From: Telmatactis stephensoni
Taxonomy: Eukaryota > Cnidaria > Anthozoa > Actiniaria > Isophelliidae
NCBI GenBank assembly: GCA_029948255.1
Contig: JALIZF010001816.1
Location: 496,001-560,000, forward strand
DNA: 64,000 nucleotides
Direction of reading: 5' to 3'
The translations under genes and the position numbers were made by a program. This document shows, in pieces, positions 32,769 through 43,689 of the stretch. Position 1 is the first letter of the stretch. Each line of letters opens with the position of its first letter. The notes below the pieces were generated by a model. That model saw only the letters and a list, made by a program, of their open reading frames with translations, did not search any database and had not been told where the DNA came from.

Positions 32769-32990
32769 GAGATGAGATGAGATGAGATGAGATGAGATGA
32801 GATGAGATGAGATGAGATGAGATGAGATGAGATGAGATGAGATGAGATGAGATGAGATGAGATGAGATGAGATGAGATGAGATGAGATGAGATGAGATGA
32901 GATGAGATGAGATGAGATGAGATGAGATGAGATGAGATGAGATGAGATGAGATGAGATGAGATGAGATGAGATAACGACTTTATTTGTGG
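32769..32990 (-). repeat. Expanded GATGA microsatellite (about 40 copies), LINE/SINE tail on minus strand
   Basis: About 204 bp of pure gatga is followed by taacgactttatttgtggg. On the minus strand this reads aataaagtcgttatc(tcatc)n, the shape of a retroposon 3' tail with AATAAA. The conceptual Ser-His-Leu-Ile-Ser translation is an artefact. Confidence 0.8.
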
Positions 32991-33304
32991 GTGGCATGGT
33001 TGGCACAGAAGTGAGAGCTCTGGCCCGCAACGTTGTGGTTCGGGTTCAAGTCCCACTCGGGCGCTCGGACCATATATGTGATCTGAGTTTGTTTGATGTG
33101 TTGTTCTCTACCATGCCATTTTTTTTTTCGGGTTCTGCGGTTTTTCCTCCCTCATTCAGCAAAAAAAAAAAAAAAACATATCAGTTGACCGTTGTATGTA
33201 AAAAATTTAATGTAGAGGTAGTAAGTGTGAGTGCCAGCAGATGAAGAACCACTACGTAGCTATAGATATGCTGCGCGCTGTGATAAAAAGATTATTTATT
33301 TATT
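32990..33304 (+). mobile_element. tRNA-derived SINE, near full length
   Basis: The head ggttggcacagaagtgagag resembles an A box. The B box is ggttcgggttcaagtccc. The body follows (gttgttctctaccatgcc), then an A-run and an attatttatttattta tail. It overlaps the flank of the microsatellite by a few bases. Confidence 0.7.
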
Positions 33305-33781
33305 TAACTGATGAGCCGGGTAACACTTGACAGTAATTTTGGTAACTGATAAACTGGTGGCCTCCGTTTTCACTGTCGACTGGCGTTTTATTTTAACCTC
33401 TTATTTTTTTCCTTTTCCTTTCTTCCTAGATATTAAGTTATTTCACTTGAAAGAAACTTAAGCTGACTGTCAGGTATGATTCTAAATATATTTTTTGAAT
33501 TCTCACATCATAACGATCAGTTGTTTAAACGCTAGGGATCACGGCCGTGGGAAGGGGACAAAACAACAAAACAAAACAAAAAACTTGATATAAAATGCTT
33601 TTTACAGAGCGAAGAAAAAAAAAAACAGACATCAAATGCAATAAATATACGATTTATAAGTAATGCCATGGCATTAAGGGATATTAGTGATTAGATGTCC
33701 CGAACGTTACGAAATCTCCCGAGGATATATCGCTGAGGTGATCACCATTCCCGTAAAAACCACCGAAGAAATTAACGAACA
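33305..33781. repeat. 5' flank cassette upstream of ROCO copy 2
   Basis: It aligns with 46400-46850 and 30605-31084. In unit 3 this region continues into an open reading frame (46774-47205); here that frame is cut by the insertion of repeat R. Confidence 0.75.
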
Positions 33782-34050
33782 TGTATAATTTCACTTCTCT
33801 AACTTGAGTTGCGCATCTCTGTAGTTAATATATTACCTTAAATTGTAGGAAATATTGCTCTTTTTCTATGGGTTGTGACTTTGGAATTTAGAATATAACT
33901 CGTTTCCTGTTCCTGTTTCCTTTTATACTCAATTTGTGTTTGTTAATTAGTGAACTACCGCATTCTGAACAGGACACGAAATTACCGGCGTAGCCTCCTA
34001 CGCACACGCAGGCGCTTCTATTTTCCGGTTCCCTCCAGTTCCCAGTTCCC
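33782..34050. repeat. Dispersed repeat R (copy 3, shortened)
   Basis: It starts as in 31085 and stops within gttccctccagttcccagtt. It interrupts the ORF fragment found intact in unit 3. Confidence 0.7.
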
Positions 34051-34275
34051 AGTGTTTAACGCAGTGTATTCAAAGGTATATTCAAAGCTGAATTACGCAG
34101 CACGTATGTCGGTGCCAGACTTCTGTGCCTAGTTTAGTACGTTTTAAGGAAGATATTGCAGCTATCTGTACCGTACTTTTATCCTTTTATGCCAATCAGA
34201 CAGGATGCAAAAAACAGAGGACAGTCCCCATTCCTTGTGGGACAAGCAAAAGAATAACATTCGCAGTCCATGAGA
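34051..34275 (+). pseudogene. Broken copy of the 46774-47205 ORF
   Basis: Bases 34055-34275 match 46964-47180 (cagtgtttaacgcagtgtat ... attccttgtgggacaagc). Small indels disrupt the reading frame, and the upstream half is missing. It is the decayed unit-2 counterpart of an unrecognised coding fragment. Confidence 0.55.
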
Positions 34276-34403
34276 ACTAGCAAGTGAAAGATAACCCCCA
34301 TTCCAAGGAGAATACGTAGGTAAGTAGGTGGTACGCACATGCACGATGGCCTGACGTGTGTGGGGATAAGAAGCTAGAAATTTGACTCAAGGGCATGGAA
34401 TTT

Positions 34404-34445
<42 letters not shown>

Positions 34446-34942
34446 TCACGATCACTTGTTTCTTTGGGTTTAAGTGCTACCCGGTTGGCTCATTTAATTG
34501 GTTTGTTGTCGGTCTTTCGTGCTGGATCGGAGGTCGAGAGTCAAACATTTCGGAAAAACACTCAGGGCTGGTGTTTTAGATGCTACCTATATAATTATAT
34601 ATGAAGTGCAAAATGAAAATAAATGTGACCAGTAACCAGAAACCGTGGACAGCTGTTTCGGCCTTGTTGGGCCTCGTCAGCACAGTGAACTGATACTGGT
34701 CAGGTTCCCACTGAAAAAAATAAAACTTCGGTTTTTCTATACTAAGGACATTTAAGCCGGGTAATCTCTTGGCTTCGGCGTACTATACACAAACCCTTAT
34801 TTTAACCAACACACCGGCACTATGCAGCATAAGGGTATGGAGCTCCCGTTGTGTATATGTACTGCCGTCTGACCATGCTACAGGGCCCAAAGTAATAGGC
34901 GTAAACTGTAGTGGTGTTCCCGTTCTCCAATGAATTAACTGT
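34276..34942. repeat. 5' flank cassette, distal part, with (GACA)n microsatellite
   Basis: A GACA run lies at about 34404-34445. The remainder aligns with 47190-47740 in unit 3. No gene is supported. Confidence 0.65.
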
Positions 34943-35030
34943 TGCAAGTACAAGTTTGCATGTGATTTTACACCTTTTTGTTTTCAGAAGTTCTATGTAC
35001 TGGTCTGCGTAGAAGGGAATTTAACCAAAG
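34943..35030 (+). promoter_or_regulatory. 3' splice site and 5' UTR exon of ROCO copy 2
   Basis: The tract tgtgattttacacctttttg and ttttcag (AG at 34986-34987) precede a 43-base leader ending AAAG-ATGG. The same arrangement is found before copies 1 and 3. Confidence 0.65.
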
Positions 35031-38000
35031 ATGGTTGATCAAATGACACCTTTAGGAAATACAAGTATTTTGGACTTCGTTTTAGATGGTCCGACTGGTG
35101 TTGGAAAATCTTCCTTGCTGCATCATTTGATTCATGGTAATCATCAAATAGATGATTCATCGTTTGGAGGGTCAGTTGGTACATTTTTCTTTGACGTAAA
35201 TGAAACGAAATTCGAAACTCGTATCTACGAATTAAACAAATTCGGTTTGAGCAAACGTGGAAGGCTTTGCAAGTACGCGAACGTCATCATTGAGATGTTT
35301 GCAATAAACGAGCCAAGAACTCTAGAAGAGGTTATTCATCACAGGATTCCTTATCTTCACCAAAGATACCCAAAGAAGCCGATCCTTTTGGTCGGAAACA
35401 AGAATGACCTTAGGCAAGACACCTCAAAACAGCCTCTTCTCTTTCCACTGGCATGTGGACAGTGTCTTGCTGATATTTGTGGCGTGACGAGATATGTTGA
35501 ATGTTCTGCAAAGTCGGGTCAAGGTGTTCATGAGGTCTTTAAGGAAGCAATACACATTGCTTTTGATAGGCGTCGTTTAACTGAAATCTTTAATGGTGAT
35601 TTAAGACGTTTACTGGTCGCTAACATACCAATGGACGACGAATGGAGAACAATCATAGTTAAAATAGATCCAGAAAGTCATCGCAGTAAACTGAACCTAA
35701 TGCTAAAATATCAACTAGAATTTCTGGACACACATTTGTGGGATATTGTATCGAAATCGAAATCGAAATCTTTTTTCTTGGAAAGTTTTAGTGCCTGCAG
35801 AGCTCTAGAAATTGACACAGTATATTTAGCAAACGGGTTCCTTGATGCCGAAGACACTACTCACAGTTACACAAGGGCAGATTGTTCATGGTGGTGTATC
35901 GGTGAGTTTAAGTATCAAACTTGTGATGATCTTCAAGATTTGAAATTGGAATGCAGAAATAGTGCAGTTTCTCTGCGCTTTGTAAAGCAAGACTGCAGTT
36001 CCATCACAGAGTTCATTCTTTCTCACACGCCGGCAATTACCGTCCAAAGTTTGGTTATCATCAATTGCACTGGAAGGCTGTCGTTCAGATTTCTGTCTGG
36101 AATAGAAGATTTAGAACGTTTAGTAATTATCAATACCAGAGCTGATTTTTCTAGTCTTAACTTTCCGCCAAAAATTCGTGACAGCGTAAAGTCTCTTGTT
36201 CTGAAGCAGTGCACAACAGAAAATGGACCTGCAGAAGTCCCTTCTGTTATAGGAATGCTAAGCAACTTAACAGTTCTGGATGTTACTTGTAACCACTTCT
36301 CAAAACTTCCAGTGACGCTTGGTGGCCTTGACAAACTTTGCACTCTAAATGTTGATGGAGAGAAATTTGTTTTTCCACCATCGACAGTGACTCAAAAGTC
36401 AACCCCAGACATCATTCATTATCTAAAAGCCATTCAGGAAGAGCCGGTCGACAATCAAGAAGCTAAAGTGGTGGTGGTAGGGCAAGAAGGTGTTGGCAAA
36501 AGTACACTTGTCAAGAGTTTAAAGCGTAGCTTCCGGTTAACGAATACTACTCCACCAATTAAGACGGACGGCGTAGAGATTTCAGTTCTAAAGCTGAAAA
36601 ACACTGACTGCAAAGTGTTTGACCTTGCTGGTGATGTTGAATATCTCAACACACATTGTCTTTTTCTCTCTCGCAGCAATCTAAATTTAGTCATATTTAA
36701 TTTGAGTCAACTTGCAGTTAGCCAAAAGAATCTTTCCGTTGACCAATTCTGCAGACTTGAGCTTTGGCTTCAAACAATTGCTTGCCATGAGTTGCAATCT
36801 TATGCGATCATCGTTGGAACCCACGCTGATCACAGCATGTTAAGCTCAGAAATGCGTCAGCAAATTCGCACCTCGTTGGGAAAAGTGCTCGGTAAATACC
36901 TTCCACACCATCTCAGTTCTTTTTGCGAAGATTGTTTGCTTTGTAGTCCAGACAAATTCTCTGATGACTCCAAAGTCCCAGTTATTTCAAGGGATACCAT
37001 TTCTGATTCTAATTGCGTCAGTCCTCATATCCTTGGTTACTTCGAAGTAAGTGGCATTACAAACAAGAATATAAAGAGCTTAAAACGTAAAGTGGAATCT
37101 TCTCTTCCAGGCATCATGAGGTTAACTGGAACAGAAATGATTCCTAGAAAGTGGCTAATGATTCGTGAATCTGTTGCAAAAGTCAACCATTTAGCAAATC
37201 AGCCCCTGTTGCCGTTGTCTCATTTTCAACAACGGGCTCATGAAGTAGGATTGACTTCCCAACAGTCAATTGTTGCTATGCTGCGATTTTTTCATGCACA
37301 AGGTGATTTCCTTTGGTATGAGGACATACCTGAAATGAAAGACGTCGTCATTTTGGATCCTCAGTGGCTGTCCGACCAGCTTCGTACACTCATCTCTCAT
37401 CGATCGAGTGTGGACACCATTTGTGATGGTGTGTTGCATCACTCAGCGCTACCTGAGATCTGGGTTGATATGTCTGCGGAAAACTGCTCCAGACTTATTA
37501 GTCTGTTTCGAAATGTGGGATTGTGTTTTTGCATCTCAGAGGCGAAAGACCTATTCCCCTGCAAGCTCCCTGTTGGGTGGCCAGATCGAGAAATGTGGCC
37601 ACCATTACCCAAGGAGAATGAGCGCCAAACCAGTCTTTTGTTTTTATTCAGCTTTATGCCACCGTCGTTCTTTCCCGATTTGATAGTTGCCATCAACAAG
37701 AAGGAGGAGTACTTTCCCTCCAACGTCCAACCTCTCTACTACCGCTTTAATGTGGTGTATATCACTAGAGAAGAACATGCATGCTCTTATCACGAGGAGG
37801 CCGAATCTGAAGTAGCTAATGTTGAAAGCAGCTGCAAAAGTGACCAGGAAGAGTCGTCGTTCCACAGAATCCATTTTGATTTGATGCCCAATGACAATTC
37901 CTTGAAGGTGACCATACGAGGTCCCAATCCTTGTTGTATGGTCGCCAATATCAAATGTCTTATCAGTGACGTGAAATTTCGTCGTTATCCAGGCATCGTG

Positions 38001-38780
38001 TACCGTGAACGACTTGTGTGTCCCGAGTGCGAGCTGAGCAAAGTTCACAACCCATCAACTTTTGAATTTGATGATTCTCACGAAGGATTCTGTCCGAAGG
38101 GGCACAAGATTGGAAGCGTGAGAGATATTTTAGCTGGAGAATTTAGCCTCTCTGATACGGCCGTAGGACAAACTGGACGGATGATAGGGGAAACCCTGGA
38201 AGACCATTTGTGTCCAAAACTTTTTGTTGTGCTCCCTATCAGTTTGGACAGCCTGTCTTTACTGGATCGTTTTGTTTACTCGTACCTCAGAGATGGATAT
38301 GCCGTCCATCTACTGTGTGAATGTCCCGGCGAGTGGCACTTCGTGGCTTCTCCTGGATTTCGAGTCGGGAAACCCAAAGAGTTCTTCAACAAATACGGCA
38401 GTCGAGTGTGTAATGTTTTGCGTGTCATTTCAGCTCTTGGCGCACCTTTCAAAATAGCTTCTGCCATCGAGCCGCAATGCAAAGCTGGAGTAGCAGTGAC
38501 AACAGCAGCAGAGAACGGTCGCAAAGAACTTCAGGCTCTTCTCGAGAACTACCTTGACAAGTACCCTCACCTGAAGACATCTCTTGGCTCACCCAACGAG
38601 GATCTGAAGAATCTGCAATCATCGCGTGGCCTTCAACGAAGTGAACTTTCTCGATTCTTAGAACTTAAAGCACCGGGCCGTGAATTTGGTCCTTTAGTTT
38701 GCACCTATGTGGATAAGTTCAGCGAATGGCTGTGGTTATGCGAAGAACACAATGAAAAGTATGAGATTGTAGAACGATAA
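35031..38780 (+). CDS. ROCO protein with N-terminal Rho-like GTPase, LRR, Roc-COR (copy 2)
   Basis: This 1,249-residue intact paralogue of the gene at 1523 has the same domain order: Rho-like GTPase with P-loop GPTGVGKS, NKND and ECSAK; linker; LRRs; Roc with GQEGVGKS, DLAG and THAD; COR; and a C-terminal region with CPEC ... CPKGH. By eye it is near-identical to copy 1 over most of its length. The exceptions are the ~55 residues after the first P-loop, which share almost nothing, a 3-residue addition near SKSKSKS, and short deletions (KVNHLANQ in place of KMLSEVKDLANQ; four residues before VGQTGR). No frameshift or stop is seen, so it is probably functional. The strong Kozak context supports the first ATG. 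Expression may use an upstream non-coding exon at 31785-31893. MFHAS1-like innate-immune or stress signalling is a family-based guess only. Confidence 0.9.
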   Translation: MVDQMTPLGNTSILDFVLDGPTGVGKSSLLHHLIHGNHQIDDSSFGGSVGTFFFDVNETKFETRIYELNKFGLSKRGRLCKYANVIIEMFAINEPRTLEEVIHHRIPYLHQRYPKKPILLVGNKNDLRQDTSKQPLLFPLACGQCLADICGVTRYVECSAKSGQGVHEVFKEAIHIAFDRRRLTEIFNGDLRRLLVANIPMDDEWRTIIVKIDPESHRSKLNLMLKYQLEFLDTHLWDIVSKSKSKSFFLESFSACRALEIDTVYLANGFLDAEDTTHSYTRADCSWWCIGEFKYQTCDDLQDLKLECRNSAVSLRFVKQDCSSITEFILSHTPAITVQSLVIINCTGRLSFRFLSGIEDLERLVIINTRADFSSLNFPPKIRDSVKSLVLKQCTTENGPAEVPSVIGMLSNLTVLDVTCNHFSKLPVTLGGLDKLCTLNVDGEKFVFPPSTVTQKSTPDIIHYLKAIQEEPVDNQEAKVVVVGQEGVGKSTLVKSLKRSFRLTNTTPPIKTDGVEISVLKLKNTDCKVFDLAGDVEYLNTHCLFLSRSNLNLVIFNLSQLAVSQKNLSVDQFCRLELWLQTIACHELQSYAIIVGTHADHSMLSSEMRQQIRTSLGKVLGKYLPHHLSSFCEDCLLCSPDKFSDDSKVPVISRDTISDSNCVSPHILGYFEVSGITNKNIKSLKRKVESSLPGIMRLTGTEMIPRKWLMIRESVAKVNHLANQPLLPLSHFQQRAHEVGLTSQQSIVAMLRFFHAQGDFLWYEDIPEMKDVVILDPQWLSDQLRTLISHRSSVDTICDGVLHHSALPEIWVDMSAENCSRLISLFRNVGLCFCISEAKDLFPCKLPVGWPDREMWPPLPKENERQTSLLFLFSFMPPSFFPDLIVAINKKEEYFPSNVQPLYYRFNVVYITREEHACSYHEEAESEVANVESSCKSDQEESSFHRIHFDLMPNDNSLKVTIRGPNPCCMVANIKCLISDVKFRRYPGIVYRERLVCPECELSKVHNPSTFEFDDSHEGFCPKGHKIGSVRDILAGEFSLSDTAVGQTGRMIGETLEDHLCPKLFVVLPISLDSLSLLDRFVYSYLRDGYAVHLLCECPGEWHFVASPGFRVGKPKEFFNKYGSRVCNVLRVISALGAPFKIASAIEPQCKAGVAVTTAAENGRKELQALLENYLDKYPHLKTSLGSPNEDLKNLQSSRGLQRSELSRFLELKAPGREFGPLVCTYVDKFSEWLWLCEEHNEKYEIVER

Positions 38781-39178
38781 ACATTTGATTGTTTGATAAC
38801 GAGAATATTGATGAACACTTAGTTTATTGGTCACTTTTAATGAAAATGAAAGATTTTTCCTCTTACAAATTGTAGGTACTTGTAGAAACATTATAACTTA
38901 CATTTATAATCAAATTTAAACTTAAAGAGACTTGATCTGTAATGTAGCGGCTTATTCAAGAATTTTCGTGGAAAGAACAAGGGACAAAAAATACATGTGA
39001 TAAAATACAGAACTCTTGTCTAGCTATAGAATGAAGAATGACTGATATCATAGACTGTAAATAATATCAGAGTGATCATTAGCAATTGTAGTTTTATGCG
39101 AGTTGAACCCCGTTAATCTGGTCACCTATTGTAGGTCCTGGGTGCACGAAGAGTATATTGCGCAATACACTGGATAGA

Positions 39179-39449
39179 TATACCTATTTCAAATAAGGTT
39201 GTCGGATGCCTAGACCGAAAAGGAGTATGGGTAGTTTCAAAACCGCACTCAATTTTCGGTTTTGGGCTTAAATGACTTTTAACATCAACAATTCAAGTTC
39301 TTTGTTGTATAAGGTAGAAGCAAAATAGTCGTGAATTGTCGTGTTGATATTCGTGGGCCTTTTCTATGTTGAGTAAATTCTACCCATACTCCCTTTCGGG
39401 CGAGTTGCGTAAGCATTAAACCTTTTACCGTTTTTTGAAACTCGTGTAT
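39179..39449. mobile_element. TA-target MITE, TACACCTATTTC family (copy b)
   Basis: It is the orthologue of the element at 5720. The right end has decayed to gaaactcgtgtata. Confidence 0.7.
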
Positions 39450-40320
39450 ATATTTATCCAGCGGATAAGTTATTTGGATAACACCATCATTTTATTCATT
39501 GGAGAAAGATTTGTTAAACGGCCGGAATTAAACTCTTTATGCATTCAGATCAAGACTTGTAACGCACATTAACTGCAAGTCAAGTCTAATTTTTATAAAT
39601 TTTACACGCTTTATTGTATAAGTGAGGTACAGATTGTTAAACCTACAAAAATAGTGGCTGCTAGTATACCCTGCGAGCAGATTGTACTTTCCTAATCACT
39701 CCTTGGAACAAGGGGAAAGGTAACTCGTACTACATTGTTGTATAACTGTGGTCTTTCCTACAAAAATCTATTTGAAAATCAGTTTTCGGAACACAAGCAA
39801 TGCATTTCGGCCATGCACTAACATCAGCAATGGTTCAAGAATTTGGCGCGAAAACGGATGACATTCAGATACGCTATCTTCGTGCATCCTCATTCCAAAA
39901 ATATCGCAAGGCCGGTAGAATTGTTTCCCCTTGCTTGCTGGCAATCTGTGTATCAGTGTAATCCTCTGTTTGCAAGGTAGTCAGTGCTTAGTCAGTAGTG
40001 CACTTTCAATAATGTTGACACCTTTTAGTTGCGTTTATCAGCCTTTGTTTCATCCAACCAACAAAGGTTTCAATTCTTTTTACTTTTTATTTGTTTCTAA
40101 TGTCCCATAGCAGGAACAGATAAAAGTAAGTGAAGAGTTGACAAGAGATATAGACACAATAAGAATGATAAATTGAAGTACCTCATTTAATTTCAAATAT
40201 GTCTTTGTAATAAAAGAAACCTAAGACTTTATATCGTGTCATAGACAGTAATATCAAAGTAATGATTATAAATTGTTATGTATGTAAAGGTAGCGTAAAG
40301 TACAGCGGAACTCCATTAAG

Positions 40321-40865
40321 GGTGTACTGACATATATCGTTGCTGTGCAACGGTTGCTATGCAAAATAGGGTCTTCTTTTGGCCGGTAAAACTAAATAGG
40401 CACGCGCGCGCGCGTTTTTGGCGGGAATCATTTGACTTCCGGTAGAGCAATGCACACCTGACAAAAAGGACTCATTTTCGTTCTTATTGCGCATGCACGG
40501 GACACTTTACTTCCGGTTTCTTTAAAAAGCTATAATCTTTGGCGGATTTGATCAGAACGAAGTGTTTTTTCAATATTTATATTCTTTACAGCCTTTTCTT
40601 CAAAGCCGAGCATGGGATTTGCGAAATATTAATACGAATTAATTTCTTAAGATTCGTTCGGAAAAGCGCGTTGGATGGCACGAGCTTGCCATCCAATGCA
40701 ACGAGCTTTTCCGAACGAATCTTAAGAAAATATTCAATCTTAAATTTACTGTCATTTCTCCTGTATTACATATTAGGAGCTGAAAATTTGCACTTGTTCA
40801 TTTTGATGTGCTGCTTGATTCAGGGGAGATAGGGTCACGTGACCTGTTAGTGCATATGGCCTATT
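40321..40865. other. Unit-2-specific replacement segment with a long hairpin
   Basis: Relative to units 1 and 3 this block replaces about 1 kb, beginning inside the TACAGCGGAACTCC MITE. It has a (CG)n stretch near 40402. An 87-bp palindrome (40643-40729) has arms tttcttaagattcgttcgga and tccgaacgaatcttaagaaa, with an inner ttggatggca/tgccatccaa pair. No gene is seen. Confidence 0.6.
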
Positions 40866-41110
40866 TTTGCTGTTTGTTGTTAGCGGTTTACCATAAACGT
40901 TAGTCGTACAGTCGTGTCGTAAATTGTTAACGAATTGTCATCGAAACTGGAAACGGGAGCTAAATCTCTGGCAACCAAGAAGCAATCTTGGTCCAATTCC
41001 AATACACGCAAATTGTCTGGGGACATATGGGGCTCAAACAGCAAGGCACTTTTTTTTACTCTCTGATCCCCTCTTTGATCCCCTCTCTGATTTTTACTCT
41101 CTGATCCCCT

Positions 41111-41206
41111 CTGGGACCGAGAGAAACAGTATGTTTTGTGGTCCCGAGACTGCCAAACATTGGCGGTCGAGGGACCACAAAACATACTGCTTTGCCGAGG
41201 TCCCAG
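41111..41206. mobile_element. 96-bp foldback MITE
   Basis: CTGGGACC ... GGTCCCAG outer ends enclose inverted arms cagtatgttttgtggtccc and gggaccacaaaacatactg. A run of ctctgatcccct repeats precedes it. Units 1 and 3 lack it. Confidence 0.65.
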
Positions 41207-41898
41207 TCAATAAGTGTTTTGTTATATACCAGCTGTCAAAGAACAAAATAAAAAGCAAAACGTCGCTGCCTACAGTTAAAGTTTTTAATCAAAATTCACA
41301 CAAAACTAACCTTTTTTCACACATAGTTTTTCGGAGAATTGTTGTAGCTCTTTTAATTTGGTGACATTCCTGGTTGCATTGGTTATCATCTTTTTCTCGG
41401 AATAAATGTTGTATATTATATGTTTGACAATAAACACGAGTTTTGTCTCATTCATGTCCGAATGAATGAATTTGTAAACGCGCGCTGCCAAAAACGTGAC
41501 TTTGACAGTTGGTATATAACAATGTACAATGTATTGTTGTCACCTCAAAAAAATGGCTTTTGTATGGACAAACTTTTCAAACAACGATGAAAAAAGAGGG
41601 AGGAAGAAGCTGACAAAGTTTTATATTAAACGTTAGTAATGGTGGTATTTAGCTGGGAGCATTTTCTTTACAAAATTGAAAATCGTGATTGTCTAGATTG
41701 ATTGTCCATGATGGTAAGGCATATTATATACATGGCCGGTACACTACACATTCGTAATTCATCATAAAATTGCTGTCTCTTGTTTTTTGGGCTCATTCTC
41801 AGGTTCAGTATCCTCTGGAGGTGCGTTGTTGTCATTCAGCTGGTCAGGTTGTACATCAAAGAACCTGTCAGAACGACAGAAATGAAAACACTAGCTTG

Positions 41899-42431
41899 TG
41901 TTACGCTACAGATTTCCAGTAATTATGTATTTATTAACCTCAATGTATTTTTAAGTAATTAACTAGTTAAGCATTTTAAGTGTTGTAACCTTGACCGTTT
42001 TGATTGTAGGATTTGTGTATTGTTTTGATCCTGTGTGACGCATCCTCTCTCACTATAACTCAAACAGACCAACGTGGTTTCTGTTTGACTCCAAACGTGA
42101 TGTTTGCAGGAAATTAGATTTAGTTTAGTTGTTATTTAAGGACTGTCGATATTTGTTACACTCGCACACTCTTTAGTCTTTGTACAAACTAGCGAGGCAA
42201 GTTTGGGATTCGACTCAGTGTTAATTGAAAGTACAGCCCTAAGTAAGGAAAGTGGTCGAGTAAGGAACTCCTTCTGACAGCCACTCCGACTAAGGAAAGT
42301 CTTTCTGGTTGGCCTGGCTCTATCCCGCCTTGTAGTACCAACCCTTGCTTAGCTTGTAATTAGCTCTTGTTCAAAGTCTAATAAACGAGTTAGCAGAGCA
42401 GGCGATTCCTTACAAAGTCCTTCCCGTAACA
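41899..42431 (+). repeat. 5' LTR (533 bp)
   Basis: It has TGTTACG/CGTAACA ends. An AATAAA at about 42381 (gtctaataaacgag) is the likely poly(A) signal of the R region. A 7-bp perfect inverted repeat marks both LTR ends. Confidence 0.9.
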
Positions 42432-42450
42432 CTGGTGGAGAACCTAATTG
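42432..42450 (+). promoter_or_regulatory. Primer-binding site of the LTR element
   Basis: ctggtggagaacctaa immediately follows the 5' LTR. It starts with a TGG able to pair with a tRNA 3' CCA end. The specific tRNA cannot be named by eye. Confidence 0.5.
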
Positions 42451-42515
42451 TTCTGCTTATCGTTCGTAATTACAACAAGGAGAACCTTATCTGGATTCCC
42501 TTGTACTGGACTTGA

Positions 42516-42935
42516 CGTTCTACTGATCTGACTTTCCATCGAGATGCAGATTATAAGTGGCAAAGAACATCCATTTGCAAAGAAACAGAGATCTCCGCGT
42601 GTCGGAAAAGGAACGCAAAAAGATTCAAAGAATTCATCGAAAAGAAAAGTTTACAAGTATTTTTGCCTGATTGTGATGTTGAAGACAACAAAGTCGAATC
42701 TCGTATCCAAAAAGATGAACTTGAAAATTCTACATTGGCTAAGAAACTGGACGTTGCTAACAAAGAAATTAAAAAGCTACAAAAACGTCTGCAGAATACA
42801 TCAAAAAATTTTCAACAAGAACTCAACGAAATGGAAAGAGAACTATTCGAGCTTCAAAACATCAATGATGATAAAGAGAAAGTAATCAAATTTCAGCGAC
42901 GTGAACTTCGGAAGACATATTCGACCGCACATTAA
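42516..42935 (+). CDS. Coiled-coil ORF of the LTR element (139 codons, no ATG)
   Basis: The frame is open from 42516 to the stop at 42933-42935. The last ~85 residues, from PDCDVEDNKVES on, show a clear heptad pattern (LAKKLDVANKEIKKLQKRLQ, then FELQ and NINDDKEKV), so a coiled coil is likely. The first in-frame residues include a basic stretch. No ATG exists in this frame; an overlapping frame starts with ATG at 42544 and reads a basic, disordered segment (SGKEHPFAKKQRSPRVGKG), so a frameshift or splicing may join the two. Coiled coils occur in Gag-like assembly domains, but no CCHC knuckle or capsid homology is visible. It could also be a captured host fragment. Confidence 0.4.
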   Translation, partial: RSTDLTFHRDADYKWQRTSICKETEISACRKRNAKRFKEFIEKKSLQVFLPDCDVEDNKVESRIQKDELENSTLAKKLDVANKEIKKLQKRLQNTSKNFQQELNEMERELFELQNINDDKEKVIKFQRRELRKTYSTAH

Positions 42936-43142
42936 CTTAAAAGTGACTTGAACTATACTTGGAACAGAATACACCGATGCGAAGGAAAAATTAGACATTT
43001 GATTGAACAATTAGAGAAATTTAATCAAATTAATAGACATTATATATTCTAGACAACCTTATTTTTATCACTAGTTGTTGTTTTTAGCTATTTGCATCAC
43101 GTCTAATTAAGACGAGCAGCGCATCGGGAGATGCACAAAATT

Positions 43143-43155
43143 AAGGAGGGGAGTA
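43143..43155 (+). promoter_or_regulatory. Polypurine tract of the LTR element
   Basis: aaggaggggagta directly precedes the 3' LTR. This is the expected position for the plus-strand primer. Confidence 0.75.
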
Positions 43156-43689
43156 TGTTACGCTACAGATTTCCAGTAATTATGTATTTATTAACCTCAA
43201 TGTATTTTTAAGTAATTAACTAGTTAAGCATTTTAAGTGTTGTAACCTTGACCGTTTTGATTGTAGGATTTGTGTATTGTTTTGATCCTGTGTGACGCAC
43301 CCTCTCTCACTATAACCCAAACAGACCAACGTTGTTTCTGTTTGACTTCAAACGTGATGTATACAGGAAATTAGATTTAGTTTAGTTGTTATTTAAGGAC
43401 TGTCGATATTTGTTACATTCGCACACTCTTTAGTCTTTGTACAAACTAGCGAGGCGGCAAGTTCGGGGTACGACTCAGTGTTAATTGGAAAGTACAGTCC
43501 CAATTAAGGAAAGTGGTCGAGTAAGGAACTCCTTCTGACAGCCACTCCGACTAAGGAAAGTCTTTCTGGTTGGCCTGGCTCTATCCCGCCTTGTAGTACC
43601 AACCCTTGCTTAGCTTGTAATTAGCTCTTGTTCAAAGTCTAATAAACGAGTTAGCAGAGCAGGCGATTCCTTACAAAGTCCTCGTAACA
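43156..43689 (+). repeat. 3' LTR (534 bp)
   Basis: It is a near-identical partner of 41899-42431. Differences include gcatcc/gcaccc, gtttgcagg/gtatacagg and aagtccttcccg/aagtcctcg. Confidence 0.9.

Larger units (their letters stand above)
38781..41898. repeat. 3' flank cassette of unit 2 (left of the LTR element)
   Basis: It aligns with 5300-8470 and 50357-53420, except that 40321-40865 is replaced. It includes the TACACCTATTTC-family MITE at 39179-39449. No gene is supported; the 146-residue ORF at 40924-41364 spans a hairpin MITE. Confidence 0.7.
41899..43689 (+). mobile_element. Complete non-autonomous LTR retrotransposon (1,791 bp)
   Basis: Two LTRs, 41899-42431 and 43156-43689, both begin TGTTACG and end CGTAACA and differ at only a small number of sites. 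The 4-bp target duplication CTTG flanks the element (41895-41898, 43690-43693). A primer-binding-site-like TGGTGGAGAACC follows the 5' LTR, and a polypurine tract (aaggaggggag, about 43143-43153) abuts the 3' LTR. The 724-bp interior lacks protease, reverse transcriptase and integrase, so it would need trans-acting proteins. Units 1 and 3 carry the empty site (ctagcttgtgaataggttct), so it arrived after the duplication. Confidence 0.9.

Noticed and set aside
32769..32972. CRISPR-like regular repeat
   Set aside because: It is a pure pentanucleotide array with no spacers, in an animal-type genome.
32712..33056. Minus-strand ORFs made of Ser-His-Leu-Ile-Ser repeats (also 46132-46356)
   Set aside because: They are translations of the GATGA microsatellite; a pentamer repeat is open in all frames by chance.
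40924..41364. 146-residue plus-strand ORF
   Set aside because: It runs through a foldback MITE and cassette sequence that is non-coding in the other two units; no motif is present.
42544..42885. ATG-started 113-residue ORF as the LTR element's protein
   Set aside because: Its second half overlaps the coiled-coil frame and loses normal composition; only its first basic part might be used, through a frameshift or splice.
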